This document shows, piece by piece, positions 55,156 through 64,000 of a stretch of DNA of 64,000 nucleotides. Each line of letters starts with the position of its first letter. Position 1 is the stretch's first letter. Both the position numbers and the translations under genes were made by a program. Origin of the DNA: Sulfuriferula sp. (lineage in GTDB: Bacteria > Pseudomonadota > Gammaproteobacteria > Burkholderiales > Sulfuriferulaceae). The notes under the pieces are model-generated. The model saw only the letters and a list, made by a program, of their open reading frames with translations. It did not search any database and was not told where the DNA came from. The stretch is from the NCBI GenBank assembly GCA_031291235.1, contig JARLJL010000022.1, positions 62,001 through 126,000 on the forward strand. The letters run 5' to 3'.

Positions 55156-58098
55156 TTATTTTTTGGCAGTACGTCGCAGACGCGACAGCAGACGCCGCGC
55201 CAGCTCGCCGAATAATTCGGTTTGCGTGGGGTGCGGATGTATCGCCTGTGCGACCTGTTTCAACGTCATGCCTGCCGAAACCATCATCACCGCTTCGCCG
55301 ATCAGGGTATCGGTGTGTTCGGTGAGGAAATGCACGCCGATGATCTTGCCGGTGGCCTTGTCGGCAACCAGTTTGATCATGCCGTGCGTTTCGCCGGTAA
55401 TCATGGCTTTTGCATCTATGCTCATCGGCATTTTGGCTTCGACCGCATCAATGCCGCGGGTCTTGGCTTGCGCCGTGGACAACCCGACAAAACCGGCTTG
55501 CGGACGGCTGAAGGTGACGCCGCAATCCAGATCCTGGTTGTATTGATGGTCTTCGCCAAGCAAGTTGCTGGCCGCAACGCGGCCCTGGGTTGCTGCGGTG
55601 TGCGCCAGCATATAGCCGCCGATGACGTCGCCGACTGCATAAATATGCGGTACGCTGGTGCGGCCGCGATTGTCTGCCTTGATTGCCGCACCGTCCAGCT
55701 GCACGCCGGCCGAAGCCAGGTTCAGCTTGCTGGTGTCGGGACGTTTGCCGGTAGCCATCAGCACGTAATCGCATGCGAATTGCTGGGCGTTGCCCTCACT
55801 GTCGGCATAAGCCACATTCATCGCGCCGGCATTGCCGCTGATTTGGTTGATTTTGGCGCTGGTAACAACGGTGAATTCCGCTTTCAGGATATCCACGAGC
55901 TGCTTGGCGATTTCGTCTTCAACTTCGGCCAGTATGCGATCCTTGGCTTCCAGCATGAGAATTTCGGTACCGAAATCGCGGAAGATTTGCGCCATTTCCA
56001 CACCGATGACGCCGCCGCCGATAATCGCCATCTTTTTTGGCGGCGCCGGCAGATTCCAGATGGTATCGGACGTGATCACGCCGCCATTGGCCAGACTGTC
56101 CAGCGCGCCCGGAATAGGCGGCACGAAGGGCGGTGCACCGGTTGCAATCACGGCTGCGCCGAAGCGTAGCGTGTAGGCCTCGCCTTGCGGCGGCTGGATG
56201 TGCAGGGTGTGGCTGTCGACAAACGATGCAAAACCTTCGCGCACGTCGATTTTGACGCCCTTGTCGGTTTTCAGGGCGAGTTCGCCGCGGGTTTGCAGTA
56301 TGGTTTTGCGATGCTGTTCCAGTGTGGCCCAGTCGAGCTTGGCCTGATTGGTACCGGTGACGCCTTTTTCGGCATCGTGCGCGCGGTCGCGGATCAGGTC
56401 GGCACCATGACGCCATGCCTTGGACGGAATGCAGCCGCGCCACAGGCATTCGCCGCCGGGTAGCGGCGCATTGTTGATCATGGCGACTTTGACGCCGTGC
56501 TCGATCAGATCGCGCGCGCAGTCTTCGCCGCCGGGGCCGCCGCCGATGACGATGACCGGGAAGTCCCAGTCACCTTCGGGGATAGGCGAGGTCGGGGCAA
56601 CATCCATCCAGCTTTCCGGGTTCTCGATGATCTGCTTGAGATCGGCGAGATAGGCGGCAACGTGGGCGCCGTTGACTACACGGTGATCGGCAGTGATGTT
56701 GACCGGCATGCCGTCGGCGCCGGTTGCGGCAATCGCCATGATGGCGGCGATGCCGGGGGTCGGTATCGCGGTGAAATGGGTGACGCCGAACATGCCCATG
56801 TTGGAGATGGTGAAAGTCGGGTTGGCATACTCAGGGGGTGCCAGCTTGCGTGCGCGTGCGCGTGGCATGAGGTCAGACCATGCGGCTTGCAGTTCTTCCA
56901 GCGATTTTTGTTCGATGCCGTGCAGGATGGGCACCACCAGACCGCCGCCGTCAGCGGCAACGGCGATGCCGAAGTCGTGTTCGCTGCGTTCGACGATCTT
57001 GTCTACCGGCTGGTAGCAATTGTTCAGCATAGGATGCTTCAGCATTGCCATGGAGCAGGCTTTGGCAATGGCGACGGTGACCGATACCTTGCGCGCCTTG
57101 GCGGCTGCGATCAGCTTTTCCGGCTTGATGTTGAAAGTGACGTCGAATGTCGGCAAGGTCAGGGCGGCCGTCATGGAGTGGGCAACGGCTTTTTCCATCG
57201 AGGTCATGGCGCGGCCAGTACCAGGCACTTCGACCTGCGGCAACGAATGCGCGACTTCCTTCATGCTCGGGCGCGCTTGCGCCACGTCCTGCGCAATGAT
57301 GACGCCGTTAGGGCCGGTGCCGTTCACGTTATTCAGATTGACGCCCATCTGGCCGGCCATTTTACGTGCGTAAGGGCTGGCCTGACGTCCGCTTGGGCGC
57401 GCTGCAGGGGCTGCACCGGGATGGTTGACTGTCGTTGCCGCAACCGGCGAGGGCGGCGTAATAACGGTTTTGTCTTTCTGGTGATGCGCTTCGACCACTT
57501 TGTGCGTGCTCGACAGCGTGACTTCGGTATCGCTGACCTGAGCGGCATCGGCGACGATGAATGCCATCGGGTGCGCGACCTGTATGGTGCTGCCAACGCC
57601 TGCAAGCGGGCCGGAGAGGAAACCTTCCTGGAACACTTCGACGTCCATGATGGCTTTGTCGGTTTCCACCGTGGCGACGATGTCGCCGCGCTTGATAACG
57701 TCGCCGATCTGTTTCTCCCAGGTGACGACGATGCCTTCGGTCATGGTGTCCGATAGTTGCGGCATGACGATGGCGATACCGGCCTGGTGCGGGATCATTT
57801 CGGTAGGCGCGACCTCGGTGACGACTTCGCCGCTGGCGATATTCAAATCGCCCAATGTGTCGCTGATATAACCCATGGCCCCGGCAACTGCGACTGTCGC
57901 GCCGATTTCGGCAAGCGGGCCGGCAAGATAACCGGCTTTGAAAACTTCGACGTCCATGATGGCTTTGTCGGTTTCGACAGTGGCGACGATATCGCCGCGC
58001 TCGACTCTATCGCCGACTTGTTTTTCCCAGGTAACCACGACGCCTTCGGTCATGGTGTCCGAGAGCTGTGGCATGGTAATGGCGTAATGTGCAGACAT
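55156..58098 (-). CDS. Fused dihydrolipoamide acyltransferase-dihydrolipoamide dehydrogenase (E2-E3)
   Basis: A 980-residue fusion. Two lipoyl domains (about 5-80 and 110-185, each with the lipoyl Lys in [12 protein letters not shown]), an Ala/Pro linker, the E3/E1-binding domain ([13 protein letters not shown], about 240-275), the E2 catalytic domain (about 295-510) and a complete E3 flavoprotein (about 525-975) with [14 protein letters not shown], redox pair in [16 protein letters not shown] site [13 protein letters not shown] and catalytic HPHPTQTE. The E2 motif HxxxDG reads HRVVNG, Asn for Asp. Encoded after E1 beta in the same operon. It should carry out acetyl transfer and lipoyl reoxidation in one chain. 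Confidence 0.9.
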   Translation of the reverse strand: MSAHYAITMPQLSDTMTEGVVVTWEKQVGDRVERGDIVATVETDKAIMDVEVFKAGYLAGPLAEIGATVAVAGAMGYISDTLGDLNIASGEVVTEVAPTEMIPHQAGIAIVMPQLSDTMTEGIVVTWEKQIGDVIKRGDIVATVETDKAIMDVEVFQEGFLSGPLAGVGSTIQVAHPMAFIVADAAQVSDTEVTLSSTHKVVEAHHQKDKTVITPPSPVAATTVNHPGAAPAARPSGRQASPYARKMAGQMGVNLNNVNGTGPNGVIIAQDVAQARPSMKEVAHSLPQVEVPGTGRAMTSMEKAVAHSMTAALTLPTFDVTFNIKPEKLIAAAKARKVSVTVAIAKACSMAMLKHPMLNNCYQPVDKIVERSEHDFGIAVAADGGGLVVPILHGIEQKSLEELQAAWSDLMPRARARKLAPPEYANPTFTISNMGMFGVTHFTAIPTPGIAAIMAIAATGADGMPVNITADHRVVNGAHVAAYLADLKQIIENPESWMDVAPTSPIPEGDWDFPVIVIGGGPGGEDCARDLIEHGVKVAMINNAPLPGGECLWRGCIPSKAWRHGADLIRDRAHDAEKGVTGTNQAKLDWATLEQHRKTILQTRGELALKTDKGVKIDVREGFASFVDSHTLHIQPPQGEAYTLRFGAAVIATGAPPFVPPIPGALDSLANGGVITSDTIWNLPAPPKKMAIIGGGVIGVEMAQIFRDFGTEILMLEAKDRILAEVEDEIAKQLVDILKAEFTVVTSAKINQISGNAGAMNVAYADSEGNAQQFACDYVLMATGKRPDTSKLNLASAGVQLDGAAIKADNRGRTSVPHIYAVGDVIGGYMLAHTAATQGRVAASNLLGEDHQYNQDLDCGVTFSRPQAGFVGLSTAQAKTRGIDAVEAKMPMSIDAKAMITGETHGMIKLVADKATGKIIGVHFLTEHTDTLIGEAVMMVSAGMTLKQVAQAIHPHPTQTELFGELARRLLSRLRRTAKK

Positions 58099-58173
58099 GC
58101 TTAATTCCTTGAATCGTTGCCGTCAGACCGATGTTGCACGACCTGACGGGGACGTTTGTAACGGTCGAAGCGC

Positions 58174-59157
58174 TCAGGCCTTGCCGAATAATTTGAGCAC
58201 GGCATTAACCACATCCTGATGGTCGGGGATGGCCGCCATTTCCAGCTTGTGGTTGTACGGTTGCGGTACCAGTGCGGAATGCACGCGCACAGGGGCCGCA
58301 TCCAGTTCGAAGAAGCATTCTTCGTTGATGATGGCGATGATTTCCGAGCCGACGCCGACAGGCGCTTCGTCTTCTTCGGCAATCACGGCACGATGCGTTT
58401 TGCTAATGGATTTCTTGATACCGGCACGGTCCAGCGGCGCCAGCGCGTACAAATCGACGACTTCGGCGGAAATGCCGTATTGCTTTTCAAGAATCTCGGC
58501 GGCTTTCAGGCACCAGTGCACGGATATGTTGTAACCGAACAGGGTGACATCGTTACCGCTGCGGCTGACTTCTGAGCCTTCCAGCGGATGGAAGTATTCT
58601 TCGTCAGGCACTTCGCCCTTCATGTTGTACATGAGCTCGTGTTCGTAAACGAAAACGGGATCGTCGCTGCGTACGGCGGATTTTAACAAGCCGTAAGCCT
58701 GTTTGGGGTTGGATGGCGTGACTACGCGCAATCCGGCAACGCCCATGAATACCTTTTCCATGCGCGCGGAGTGCTGCGCGCCCAGCTGGTGTGCCGTGCC
58801 GCCGGCAGAGCGGAATACGCAAGGCGCAGTGAGCTGGCCGCCGGACATGTAGCGCACCTTGGCTGCGGAGTTGAACATCTGGTCCATAGCCAGCCATGCA
58901 AAGTTGACCGACATGATTTCAATAATGGGGCGGATGCCGACGAAGGATGCGCCGATGCCGAGGCCGGTATAGCCGCCTTCGGAAATCGGGGTGTCCATGA
59001 CGCGTTTTTCACCGTATTTTTCGTACAGGTCCTTGGTGGCCTTATAAGTACCACCTGCCACGCCTATGTCTTCGCCCATACAGATAACGAGGGGGTCGCG
59101 CGCCATTTCTTCATCGTGTGCGCGGCGTAGACCTTCCCAATACATTATTTCAGCCAT
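58174..59157 (-). CDS. pdhB: Pyruvate dehydrogenase E1 beta subunit
   Basis: A 327-residue thiamine-diphosphate enzyme subunit. Landmarks: VICMGEDIGVAGGTYKATK, PISEGGYTGLGIGASFVG, AAKVRYMSGGQLTAPCVFR, AQHSARMEKVFMGVAGLRVV and the C-terminal ADGE-like transketolase-C domain. With the alpha subunit it decarboxylates pyruvate (or acetoin or another 2-oxo acid). It lies 59 bp after pdhA and 75 bp before the E2-E3 gene. Confidence 0.9.
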   Translation of the reverse strand: MAEIMYWEGLRRAHDEEMARDPLVICMGEDIGVAGGTYKATKDLYEKYGEKRVMDTPISEGGYTGLGIGASFVGIRPIIEIMSVNFAWLAMDQMFNSAAKVRYMSGGQLTAPCVFRSAGGTAHQLGAQHSARMEKVFMGVAGLRVVTPSNPKQAYGLLKSAVRSDDPVFVYEHELMYNMKGEVPDEEYFHPLEGSEVSRSGNDVTLFGYNISVHWCLKAAEILEKQYGISAEVVDLYALAPLDRAGIKKSISKTHRAVIAEEDEAPVGVGSEIIAIINEECFFELDAAPVRVHSALVPQPYNHKLEMAAIPDHQDVVNAVLKLFGKA

Positions 59158-59216
59158 GTTTCATTCCTTTAATTCTTAAATCCGTTCAGGTAATCATCGT
59201 GAGATTACCGCTGCGT

Positions 59217-60176
59217 TTATGCCAATACGTATTTTTCCAGATCGGCCACATTCGGTTCTGGCGATTCTTCAGAGAACTTGATGACTTCGTTCTCTATGTA
59301 ATCGTCGGTGGTTTTTTCGATTTGGGTGTACTCATCCATGGTTAATTCGCCTGCAGCGATCAGGCGGTCACGCAGTATATTGATCGGGTCGCGCTGTTTC
59401 CATTCCTCTTCTTCTTCACGGGTACGATAGCCGCGCGAGTCGGACATGGAGTGGCCGCGATAGCGGTAAGTCATCAGCTCCAGGAAATACGGGCCTTTGC
59501 CGCTACGCACGTAATCGACGGCGATTTTGGCATGCTCATGGACGATGTCGATGTCCTGGCCGTCACACTGGGCGGCTTCGATGTTATAACCGCAGGCGCG
59601 CTTGTACTGATCGAGCACGGCGGTGGAACGATGAATGGCCGTGCCGATACCGTATTGGTTGTTTTCGCAAACGAACAGCACGGGGAGGTTCCATACCTTG
59701 GCCATATTCAGGGTTTCGTGGAACACGCCCTGATTGTTGGCTGCATCGCCGAGGAAGCAAATGGCGATTTCGTCGCCGCCCTTGAGCTGGATGCCCTTGG
59801 CGATACCTGCTGCGAGCGGGAAAGGGCCGCCGACCAGCGCGTAACCGCCCATGAAACGATGCGCTACGTCGAAAATATGCATGGAACCGCCGCGGCCTTT
59901 GGAGCAGCCGGTTTCCTTGCCGTAGAGTTCGGCCATGACTATTTTGGGGTCGGTGCCGCATTTGATGGCGTGGACGTGGTCGCGATAGCCGGTGATAACG
60001 TAATCGTGACCGGGGCGAGCAGCTTCCATCACGCCGTTACAGCAGGCTTCCTGACCGGGGTAGAGGTGGAGAAAGCCACCGATTTTGCGTTCGATATATG
60101 CCTGATAGCAGCGTTCTTCAAAGCGGCGATGTAGCACCATTTCGCGCAACACGCGCTTTTTGTCGTCCAATGTCAT
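59217..60176 (-). CDS. pdhA: Pyruvate dehydrogenase E1 alpha subunit
   Basis: A 319-residue subunit. Thiamine diphosphate motif in AICFLGDAANNQGVFHE, PGQEACCNGVMEA, KGRGGSMHIF and the phosphorylation-loop-like TYRYRGHSMSDSRGYRTREE typical of pyruvate dehydrogenase. Start at ATG 60176 with AAGGAAG upstream; the longer frame to 60218 has no support. First gene of the three-gene operon, divergent from the aminopeptidase. Many betaproteobacteria use homodimeric AceE instead, so this alpha/beta type is worth noting. Confidence 0.9.
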   Translation of the reverse strand: MTLDDKKRVLREMVLHRRFEERCYQAYIERKIGGFLHLYPGQEACCNGVMEAARPGHDYVITGYRDHVHAIKCGTDPKIVMAELYGKETGCSKGRGGSMHIFDVAHRFMGGYALVGGPFPLAAGIAKGIQLKGGDEIAICFLGDAANNQGVFHETLNMAKVWNLPVLFVCENNQYGIGTAIHRSTAVLDQYKRACGYNIEAAQCDGQDIDIVHEHAKIAVDYVRSGKGPYFLELMTYRYRGHSMSDSRGYRTREEEEEWKQRDPINILRDRLIAAGELTMDEYTQIEKTTDDYIENEVIKFSEESPEPNVADLEKYVLA

Positions 60177-60319
60177 TGTGTGTCTTCCTTGCAAAAACCA
60201 GAATTTAAGATAGCGCAAACTCTGCTATTATCTGACAAACCCTGTGTCAGGTCAAAGAAACCGCTAAAAATAGCCTGCCTCCGCAGTGGCCGTATTTTTA
60301 ACATATTGATGGTGATGAC

Positions 60320-61804
60320 ATGCTGGCCAAACTGACTGAATCCGCAAAGCAGATTACCGAAGCCCAATTGGGCAAAAACCGCCATGTGCTGGCGATCATT
60401 CCCAGTGCAGCGACCTTGCCGCGGGAGACCGATTTGCCGAATCTGGCGCGCGTCGTCGCGGGCTTGAGCCGCCGCCAGCAAAAGGCGGCGGAATTGGCGA
60501 AAACGCCGATTGCGATAGAAACCAAGCAGGGCGGATTAATGGTATGGGTCATGCTGGATGCCGGCGCCTCCATTTTCGAACAGCAGGCGCTGTTGCGCCG
60601 CGCGCTGGCTTTGCTGCTGACGGAAACGCCGCAGGAAATTACGATTGCGGTGAGCGGCGATGCGGCTTTTCGCGCTCACGCCGCACGCACGGCGGTTTAT
60701 GTCGCGCTGGTTAACGGCACGCCGCTGCCTGCGCTCAAATCCGGAAAACCGGCAAAATCGTTGCAGCAACTGCATGTGTCCGGCTACGAATCGGTTGACG
60801 GTTATGCCGCGGAACAAGCTGTCGCTGCGGGGAATTCGTTGTGCCGCAGCCTAACCCATATGCCGCCCAATCAGCTTACTCCTGGCGTGTACCGTGAGCG
60901 TATAGCGCAACTGGCCAAGACTCACGGCTGGAAACGCACCGAATACGATATGAAGAAACTGCGCAAACTGGGCGCAGGCGCGTTTGTGGCTGTAGCGCAG
61001 GGGAGCGCAGACGACGATGCGGCCATCGTGCATTTGCGCCGCCGTCATCCCGATGCGCGGCAAACCGTCGCGCTGGTCGGCAAGGGTATCTGTTTCGATA
61101 CCGGCGGCCATAATCTCAAGCCGGCCAAATATATGCAGGGTATGCACGAGGACATGAACGGTTCGGCTGTCGCGCTGGGTATATTGCTGGCTGCGACCAA
61201 GCTGGACCTGCCGGTTAATCTCGATGTGTGGCTGGCGATTGCGCAGAACCATATCAGTGCGGCAGGCTATAAACAGAACGATGTGGTGACGGCGTTGAAC
61301 GGCACCACGATAGAAATCGTGCATACCGATGCCGAGGGTCGCATGGTGCTGGCCGATGCGCTGACGCTGGCGGCACGCGACAAGCCGGATGCAATGGTTG
61401 ATTTTGCAACGCTGACCGGCAGCATGGTAACGGCATTGGGTACGCGCTACAGCGGCGTGACCGGCAATCGTGATGCGCTGCTGGCTGAGGCGCTGGCCGC
61501 CGGCAAGGCGAGCGGAGAACGGTTGTGCGCGTTTCCCATGGATGCTGATTACGATCCCGAGCTGGATTCAAAAGTCGCTGATGTCAAACAATGCACGCTG
61601 GAAGGCGGAGCCGACCATATACTGGCGGCGCGTTTCCTCAACCGCTTTGTGGATGGGCTGCCCTGGTTGCATATCGATTTGTCCGCAGCCAATTGCCCGG
61701 ATGGCCTGGGTGCGGTCGGGACTGATGTGACCGGTTTCGGCGTGGCCTGGGGCGTTAAATGGCTGCAGGCCGGTCTGGTCAATGATGCGGAATTGGCGCT
61801 GTAA
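60320..61804 (+). CDS. M17 leucyl aminopeptidase family protein
   Basis: A 494-residue metallopeptidase. The C-terminal domain keeps the M17 ligands and catalytic residues: GKGICFDTGG with Lys and Asp ligands, HNLKP with the catalytic Lys, MHEDMNGSA with Asp, and HTDAEGRMVLADAL with Asp, Glu and catalytic Arg. It differs from PepA in details (MHED for MKYD, HTDAEGR for NTDAEGR), so it is a side branch of the family. It removes N-terminal residues from peptides. Divergent from pdhA, 143 bp between starts. Confidence 0.87.
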   Translation: MLAKLTESAKQITEAQLGKNRHVLAIIPSAATLPRETDLPNLARVVAGLSRRQQKAAELAKTPIAIETKQGGLMVWVMLDAGASIFEQQALLRRALALLLTETPQEITIAVSGDAAFRAHAARTAVYVALVNGTPLPALKSGKPAKSLQQLHVSGYESVDGYAAEQAVAAGNSLCRSLTHMPPNQLTPGVYRERIAQLAKTHGWKRTEYDMKKLRKLGAGAFVAVAQGSADDDAAIVHLRRRHPDARQTVALVGKGICFDTGGHNLKPAKYMQGMHEDMNGSAVALGILLAATKLDLPVNLDVWLAIAQNHISAAGYKQNDVVTALNGTTIEIVHTDAEGRMVLADALTLAARDKPDAMVDFATLTGSMVTALGTRYSGVTGNRDALLAEALAAGKASGERLCAFPMDADYDPELDSKVADVKQCTLEGGADHILAARFLNRFVDGLPWLHIDLSAANCPDGLGAVGTDVTGFGVAWGVKWLQAGLVNDAELAL

Positions 61805-61868
61805 AGCGGTGCTTGCGTTTATCGGTTAAAATAACGGGATTCCCTGTTCAAACAAAAAGAGTAAGTCC

Positions 61869-62969
61869 ATGTCCGGTAGCAGTATAGGTAGCTTGTTTTG
61901 CGTCACTTCATTTGGCGAATCGCACGGTGCAGCGATCGGTTGCGTGGTGGATGGCTGTCCGCCGGGCATGAGCTTGTCGACAGAAGATATACAGATAGAG
62001 CTGGACCGGCGCAAACCGGGGACGTCGCGTCACGTCACGCAACGCCGCGAATCGGATACGGTGGAAATCCTGTCTGGCGTATTCGAGGGCAAGACGACCG
62101 GCGCACCGATTGCGTTGTTGATACGCAACGAAGATCAGCGCAGCAAGGATTACGGCAATATCGCCGATACCTTTCGTCCGGGGCATGCCGATTACACTTA
62201 CTGGCACAAATACGGCATACGCGATTATCGCGGCGGCGGGCGTTCGTCCGCGCGTGAGACCGCGGTACGGGTTGCGGCCGGTGCGATTGCGCGCAAGTGG
62301 CTGCATGAGCGTTACGGCGTAGTGATCCGCGGTTACATGGCGCAATTGGGGCCTATCGTTGTGCCGTTCAAATCCTGGGATGTCGTCAACGATAATCCGT
62401 TTTTCGTAGCGGATGCCGACAGCGTACCGGCACTGGAAGAATATATGGACCAGTTGCGCAAATCCGGAGATTCCATCGGTGCCAAAATTACCGTGGTGGC
62501 AGAGAACGTGCCGGTGGGCTGGGGCGAACCCGTGTACGACAGGCTGGACGCGGATCTGGCGCACGCCTTGATGAGCATTAACGCGGTCAAAGGCGTGGAA
62601 ATCGGCGCGGGTTTCGATTCGGTGACGCAAAAAGGCACCGAGCACGGCGACGAACTGACGCCCGAAGGCTTTCTGTCCAATCATGCCGGCGGCGTGCTGG
62701 GCGGTATTTCCACCGGGCAGGACATCGTTGCCAGTATCGCGATCAAGCCGACTTCCAGTATCCGGCTGCCGCGCCGTTCCATCGACAAGCAGGGTAATCC
62801 GGTATTGGTGGAAACGCACGGTCGCCACGATCCTTGTGTCGGCATACGCGCAACGCCGATTGCCGAAGCCATGCTGGCTATCGTGCTGATCGATCACGCT
62901 TTGCGCCATCGTGGGCAATGCGCAGATGTGCAAGTCGATACGCCGCGCATACCGGGCAAGGTGGCGTAA
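61869..62969 (+). CDS. aroC: Chorismate synthase
   Basis: A 366-residue enzyme converting 5-enolpyruvylshikimate-3-phosphate to chorismate, using reduced FMN. Signatures: [18 protein letters not shown], the basic [15 protein letters not shown] loop, [21 protein letters not shown]-type sequence and the C-terminal [17 protein letters not shown]. Full length. It lies 64 bp after the aminopeptidase gene. Confidence 0.95.
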   Translation: MSGSSIGSLFCVTSFGESHGAAIGCVVDGCPPGMSLSTEDIQIELDRRKPGTSRHVTQRRESDTVEILSGVFEGKTTGAPIALLIRNEDQRSKDYGNIADTFRPGHADYTYWHKYGIRDYRGGGRSSARETAVRVAAGAIARKWLHERYGVVIRGYMAQLGPIVVPFKSWDVVNDNPFFVADADSVPALEEYMDQLRKSGDSIGAKITVVAENVPVGWGEPVYDRLDADLAHALMSINAVKGVEIGAGFDSVTQKGTEHGDELTPEGFLSNHAGGVLGGISTGQDIVASIAIKPTSSIRLPRRSIDKQGNPVLVETHGRHDPCVGIRATPIAEAMLAIVLIDHALRHRGQCADVQVDTPRIPGKVA

Positions 62970-63156
62970 CGGTTTTTATTTGGCTCTATAATAACTGTTA
63001 TTTGATGCGACCCTTCTATGCTTTCAGATAGGTTGTCAGTGATCGGCATATTCGATCTAATTTTAATAAGCAGCCTATTCGGGGAGATCAAGCTGCGTGC
63101 GCAGCGGGTGATTCGAGGCAACACAAAATATTCGTTGATCAAAAAGAAAACGTTCA

Positions 63157-64000
63157 GTGCTAAACACAGACTTCTACGCTGGCGCCATCATACGTCTGGC
63201 GACCCTGCAAAAGCAAAAAAGACAAGCGGGCCGTCTGCTTTTCGCCACCGTGTCCCTGCTTCCCCGTGGCAGGTCGTTACCTCCTCCGATGGAGGATATA
63301 GATCGATGCCCTGTCGGAAAAACCGGCGAAACCGTTTTCTTTCGCCGTGTGCTGTTGAGTGTTCAAGAAGCTGTTGACTGGTATCGAGCTCTTGGCAGTG
63401 GTGATGATAAATCCCCGAATCCCTCCGCGAACGAGGAACGCAACAGCAAGTATGATGGGATCAAGATAGAAATCTCAACGCTGACCGATGATCCGGCTTG
63501 GCCTTACCTCGGCCTGCCGATAGGGGAAGGTTTGTTTGCACATTTTTCTGGACGCAGCCATCCAGCTCCATTCATTGGCAATGCTCCCGCTCGCATCCAT
63601 CGCCGTTTCGGCAGCCAAGATGGCTTCGACTCAATGCTGGCTGATGACAAAGCCGTGGCCTTTGTCGCAAGACGGTTGCACGTTGATTTGCGGCTTTATA
63701 GAGAATATCTGGGAAGCGTTGCCCTAGTTGCACCAGACCCTGTGCTCAAGCAGATCGATCACTTCATGATTCCTGCTTCTGCCGACAGGGGCGAACGCAT
63801 TTTCTACCGCTTCGTCCCTCGTGCAGGAGAATCGCTTGCCGGCTTGAAGCTCTCCACCTTCGACGAACAAACCTACCTGCTTACCGACTTCAACACCCAG
63901 GACATACCTGCCGATGGCATTCTGGATATCGACAAAGGTGACTGCACTGGAGCATATGGTTATGTGGTGACTCACCCGAGACATGGTGTGCTGACCTATA
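63157..64000 (+). CDS. Unrecognised gene, 3'-truncated by window edge
   Basis: A frame opens after a stop at 63136-63138 and stays open to the end of the window (at least 281 codons). The GTG at 63157 is the first plausible start (VLNTDFYAGAIIRLATLQKQ). The sequence looks like a real soluble protein (GKTGETVFFRRVLLSVQEAV, AFVARRLHVDLRLYREYLG, IPADGILDIDKGDCTGAYG) but I do not recognise the family. Upstream is a 187-bp AT-richer gap after aroC with no clear promoter. No signal peptide or membrane helix is visible. It may start an accessory region beyond the window. Confidence 0.65.
   Translation, partial: MLNTDFYAGAIIRLATLQKQKRQAGRLLFATVSLLPRGRSLPPPMEDIDRCPVGKTGETVFFRRVLLSVQEAVDWYRALGSGDDKSPNPSANEERNSKYDGIKIEISTLTDDPAWPYLGLPIGEGLFAHFSGRSHPAPFIGNAPARIHRRFGSQDGFDSMLADDKAVAFVARRLHVDLRLYREYLGSVALVAPDPVLKQIDHFMIPASADRGERIFYRFVPRAGESLAGLKLSTFDEQTYLLTDFNTQDIPADGILDIDKGDCTGAYGYVVTHPRHGVLTY

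Noticed and set aside
56497-57756. 419-codon plus-strand open frame
   Set aside because: Antisense to the E2-E3 fusion; Gly/Asp/His-rich shadow with no domain.
63018-63377. 119-codon plus-strand open frame near the right edge
   Set aside because: Overlaps the longer open frame from 63157 in another frame; its sequence is Arg/Ser-rich and not protein-like.

Overview
The window looks like the chromosome of a Gram-negative betaproteobacterium, probably a sulfur- or iron-oxidising member of the Nitrosomonadales (inference). It carries class-2 PyrD, a six-gene Rnf complex, lipoprotein outer-membrane channels, TsdA-like cytochromes and a complete SiaABCD-type switch. No marker such as an rRNA gene is present to fix the genus. 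Genes are densely packed in short operons. I saw no insertion sequences, CRISPR arrays or rRNA genes, and one tRNA (Asn).

Bases 1-9210 form one plus-strand run of nine tightly spaced genes, all suggesting periplasmic inorganic sulfur chemistry: a SoxB-like metallohydrolase (cut by the left edge), a diheme lipoprotein cytochrome, two tandem TsdA-like diheme cytochromes, a SulP anion transporter, an exported DsrE-like protein, a second SoxB-like metallohydrolase and a split YeeE/YedE transporter. No SoxYZ carrier or SoxAX is visible. Both SoxB-like proteins carry Glu where the 5'-nucleotidase/SoxB family has a metal-binding His. This is my best candidate for an undescribed system.

Bases 9285-12285 (minus) are a siaABCD-like operon whose phosphatase has cytoplasmic CBS repeats. 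A GGDEF-EAL protein follows (13023-15341). Bases 15558-21234 form a nitrogen-scavenging operon behind a sigma-54 promoter: an ABC transporter of the urea-carboxylase-associated type, a creatininase-family amidohydrolase, a type III glutamine-synthetase-like ligase and a NikR-like regulator with a changed metal site. Bases 21242-26358 hold a MarR-controlled FUSC/AaeB-type tripartite efflux operon with an obvious inverted-repeat operator.

Bases 26362-31607 contain umuDC, a Lys/Ala/Pro-rich DUF2934 protein, cyclopropane fatty acid synthase, Hsp20 and a YbhB-like protein, a stress-flavoured stretch. A 1099-residue CHASE-PAS-GAF-GGDEF-EAL receptor and an isolated cheZ-cheA pair follow (31779-37941). 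Bases 37980-43880 hold membrane and uncharacterised genes (PAP2, DUF4337, a TPR protein, DUF2252, DUF917) and a PAS-GGDEF protein. Bases 43966-44912 are a small accessory patch beside tRNA-Asn.

Bases 45033-62969 are mostly core metabolism: 6-phosphogluconolactonase, a DUF4139 protein, rnfABCDGE, a PBP1C-like glycosyltransferase with a dead transpeptidase domain, pyrD, an alpha/beta-type pyruvate dehydrogenase with E2 and E3 fused in one chain, an M17 aminopeptidase and aroC. The right edge carries the start of an unrecognised gene.
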